Source: JBJMLO01 sp045805265
GTDB taxonomy: Bacteria; Actinomycetota; UBA4738; JACQTL01
Direction of reading: 5' to 3'
Assembly: GCA_045805265.1 (NCBI GenBank)
Contig: JBJMLO010000028.1
Location: forward strand, 18,387 to 82,386
DNA: 64,000 nt
A program made the translations under genes and the position numbers. This document shows positions 62,268 through 64,000 of the stretch, piece after piece (position 1 is the first letter of the stretch; each line of letters opens with the position of its first letter). The notes under the pieces were generated by a model. The model saw nothing but the letters and a program-made list of their open reading frames with translations, was not told where the DNA came from and did no database searches.

Positions 62268-62323
62268 CGGCCGCTCCTCGGGCCGCCGCAGGTTCCCAGG
62301 TCGCGCATGGCCCCCTCGGTCAT
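62264..62323 (-). CDS. Relay mini-ORF (19 aa) between fhaB and pstP
   Basis: ATG overlaps the fhaB stop (ATGA), 19 codons starting MTEGAMRDLG, TGA overlaps the pstP GTG (GTGA). Carries GAGGAG as ribosome binding site for pstP. No domain. Confidence 0.5.
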   Translation of the reverse strand: MTEGAMRDLGTCGGPRSGR

Positions 62324-62805
62324 CGCCTCAGCTCCAGCGTGGTCCTCCCGATCCGGATGTTGTCCCCGGAGTGCACCTCGGTCGTGCCCTGCACGCGCTG
62401 CCGGTTCAGGTACGTCCCGTTCGTCGATCCCAGGTCCTCCAGATACCAGGCCCCGTCTTTCGGGTACAGCCTTGCATGGAACTGGGAGGAGTATCGATCG
62501 TCCAGCCGGACGTGGCATGCCTCCGCCCGCCCGATCTGCAGCTGGTCCTTCAGATTGAACGAGCCCGCCTTCTTCCCGTTCTCGGTCCTGACCACGAGCG
62601 ACGTGGGCGCCTTGCCCGGCTTCCCGCCCTTGGCGGGCTTGGGGGCGCGCTGTTCGGCCATGACCTGGGTCACCGACGACTGGCGCCGGCCGCTGACGTC
62701 GAGAGCCACCGACCGGATGGCCCGGAACACGAAGAAGTACAGCACCGCGAGGAAGGCGTACTTGAGGACGGCGAGGACGAACGGCGTGACGGTCTGGGCG
62801 ACCAC
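62320..62805 (-). CDS. fhaB: FHA-domain protein FhaB (FipA-like)
   Basis: 161 residues. N-terminal transmembrane segment (VLAVLKYAFLAVLYFFVFRAI), basic linker and C-terminal FHA domain (about 85-160) with IGRAEACHVRLDD, YSSQFHARLY, DLGSTNGTYLNRQRV. Binds phosphothreonine marks placed by PknA/PknB. GTG start is directly after the fhaA stop. Confidence 0.94.
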   Translation of the reverse strand: MVAQTVTPFVLAVLKYAFLAVLYFFVFRAIRSVALDVSGRRQSSVTQVMAEQRAPKPAKGGKPGKAPTSLVVRTENGKKAGSFNLKDQLQIGRAEACHVRLDDRYSSQFHARLYPKDGAWYLEDLGSTNGTYLNRQRVQGTTEVHSGDNIRIGRTTLELRR

Positions 62806-63501
62806 TCACGCCCTCCGGAACTCGAGCACGGTATGGCCGATCGTGATGCGGTCGCCCGGGGCCAGCTCGCGCTCGGCGACCGTGGCCTCGTTCACCTTCG
62901 TCCCGTTCGTCGATCCCAGGTCGACCAGCACGGAGTGCCCGTCGTCGGTCCGGACCTCGGCGTGCCGCCGGGAGGCGCCGGGGTCGTTGACGACCACGTC
63001 GCACTCCGAGAGCCGCCCGATCGACACGACCGGCTTGTCGACCGGGTACGTCGCGGCGGGCTTCCCTTCGCGGATGAGGTACAGGAATCCCTTGCCGACG
63101 GCCTCCATCTCCCCAGTGAGCGGCTTGTCGGGCCCCTCGACCAGGGAGGGCTCGCAGCGGAACTCGCCGCGCCCCAGCTCGGGGTCCGCCTCGAAGGCGA
63201 CGTCGGGCGGCCCGACGAGCTTCCACCCCCGTTCGGAGGCGCCGTCGCGCACCAGCTGCTGCATCTCGGTCGCCAGGCGCTGGGCGGCCTGCTCGAACTT
63301 GCCGTAGTCCTCGGGCGACAGCCGGAACAGGTACCGGTTGGGCACCCAGATGTCCCGGACCCCGATCGTCTGGTTCGCGTCCATCTCCCGGAGCAGTCGC
63401 TTGGCCAGCTCGACGGGCTGCACGCCGGTGCGGAAGGCCTTGGTGAAGAAGCCCTCGACCAGGCCTTCCAGGCGACGTTCGAAGTCTCGGAGAATCGGCA
63501 T
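62806..63501 (-). CDS. fhaA: FHA-domain protein FhaA with N-terminal DUF3662 domain
   Basis: 231 residues. N-terminal DUF3662 domain (about 1-115; ILRDFERRLEGLVEGFFTKAF, PVELAKRLLREMD) and C-terminal FHA (about 150-231; SIGRLSECDVVVNDPGASRRHAEV, DLGSTNGTKVNE). Shorter than mycobacterial FhaA because the long low-complexity linker is missing. First gene of the cluster, with a TATAAT box upstream. Confidence 0.94.
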   Translation of the reverse strand: MPILRDFERRLEGLVEGFFTKAFRTGVQPVELAKRLLREMDANQTIGVRDIWVPNRYLFRLSPEDYGKFEQAAQRLATEMQQLVRDGASERGWKLVGPPDVAFEADPELGRGEFRCEPSLVEGPDKPLTGEMEAVGKGFLYLIREGKPAATYPVDKPVVSIGRLSECDVVVNDPGASRRHAEVRTDDGHSVLVDLGSTNGTKVNEATVAERELAPGDRITIGHTVLEFRRA

Positions 63502-63538
63502 GAGTGCGGTGTTTCCGCTGGTCCGGGAGGTCGGGCGG

Positions 63539-63544
63539 ATTATA
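63539..63544 (-). promoter_or_regulatory. -10 box of the fhaA-pknB cluster
   Basis: Perfect TATAAT (complement of 63539-63544), about 38 nt before the fhaA ATG. No good -35 at 17-18 bp. In this GC-rich DNA the hexamer stands out. Confidence 0.55.
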
Positions 63545-63630
63545 TCCAGGGGGTCCCCGCCGCACGCCTTCCGACCGTCGCCCCGGCCCCGGGCCGCCGA
63601 AGGCCGCCTGCTAGCATGACGAACCCACTC

Positions 63631-63717
<87 letters not shown>

Positions 63718-63718
63718 C

Positions 63719-63767
63719 TGTGATGTCTCGGGACATCGTTCACACATGTCCCAGGACATCGTTGCAC
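63719..63767 (-). repeat. Terminal repeat region of an IS481-like element
   Basis: Two direct copies, 23 bp apart, of an 18-bp unit ATGTC(T/C)C(G/A)GGACATCGTT (63723-63740 and 63746-63763, 16 of 18 identical). Each unit holds the palindrome ATGTC-N4-GACAT. Lies between the tRNA-Leu 3' end and the transposase stop, as expected of an element end. Confidence 0.65.
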
Positions 63768-63769
63768 GT

Positions 63770-64000
63770 TCAGGGGGCCGACCGGGGCTGGTAGTCGCGG
63801 TTGGGGTCGAGGACGAGCTCCCTCAGCAGCTCACCTTCCTCGCTCAGCACCCGCACGTCGAGGTCGGCCACGAGAACGACGACCCGCATCCCGGCGTGGC
63901 GGCGCCCGAGCCCGATGTGGTGTAGCCGGCTGTTGTAGCGCAGGGTGATCACGCCGCTCGGGTCGATGCGGTCCCGGCGGATCCGGTAGTGACTGGGGAA
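63770..64000 (-). mobile_element. IS481-like transposase, C-terminal end only (rest outside window)
   Basis: The frame is open to the right edge; 76 residues seen, ending DPNRDYQPRSAP. The stretch GVITLRYNSRLHHIGLGR followed by AGMRVVVLVADLDVRVLSEEGELLREL is the conserved C-terminal tail of IS481-type integrase/transposases. The DDE catalytic core lies beyond the window. Its 3' end is 52 nt from the tRNA gene. Confidence 0.82.

Overview
The window is about 70% GC, densely packed and almost entirely biosynthetic and regulatory. The clearest taxonomic marker is the right-hand block fhaA-fhaB-pstP-ftsW/rodA-pbpA-pknA-pknB, the classic actinobacterial cell-growth signalling cluster. With IclR, ECF (SigE-type) and large LuxR (LAL) regulators, near-leaderless promoters and many GTG starts, this points to Actinomycetota. 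The gene order is not that of Streptomyces or Mycobacterium, so I infer a less-studied or uncultured actinobacterial lineage.

Layout. 1-4312 (+): sulfite reductase (cut by the window edge), APS/PAPS reductase, an unknown protein and two siroheme genes, forming an assimilatory sulfur operon that makes its own cofactor. 4348-10493: an IclR regulator, a dihydroxyacetone kinase (DhaK, DhaL, DhaM) with its own HPr and enzyme I, and a MIP channel; two near-identical operator-like sites lie at the two promoters. 10552-20950 (-): one long branched-chain operon, leader peptide, attenuator, unknown gene, then ilvB-ilvN-ilvC-leuA-leuC-leuD-leuB-cimA. 21097-22263: a secreted repeat protein and a small unknown protein. 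22425-27134 (+): glutamate synthase large subunit behind a leader ORF with tandem hairpins. 27268-32347: a nucleotidyltransferase-like gene, a lipoprotein, a ferredoxin-cyclase fusion and a LAL regulator. 32509-33934 (+): SAM-I riboswitch and threonine synthase. 33936-35676: a small membrane protein and an ECF sigma/membrane-protein pair. 35713-38012 (-): trpE-trpG behind a Trp-codon leader and attenuator. 38076-45308 (+): pheA-hisC-hisB-hisH-hisA-hisF-hisI-hisG-lysA. 45341-53009 (+): argC-J-B-D-R and a single-chain ArgG-ArgH fusion, with ARG-box-like sites on the promoter. 52987-63544 (-): the kinase/FHA/peptidoglycan cluster ending in a tandem ThyX-family protein and a mini membrane protein. 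63631-64000: tRNA-Leu(CAG) followed by one end of an IS481-like element.

Two organisation themes recur. First, promoters sit so close to start codons that several transcripts should be leaderless or nearly so, including those for three leader ORFs. Second, 9 of 12 within-operon gaps of at least 10 nt are exactly filled by a tiny ORF whose start overlaps the upstream stop and whose stop overlaps the next start. These 'relay' ORFs could pass ribosomes from gene to gene; this is the most unusual signal in the window. No phage, CRISPR or defence island was seen.
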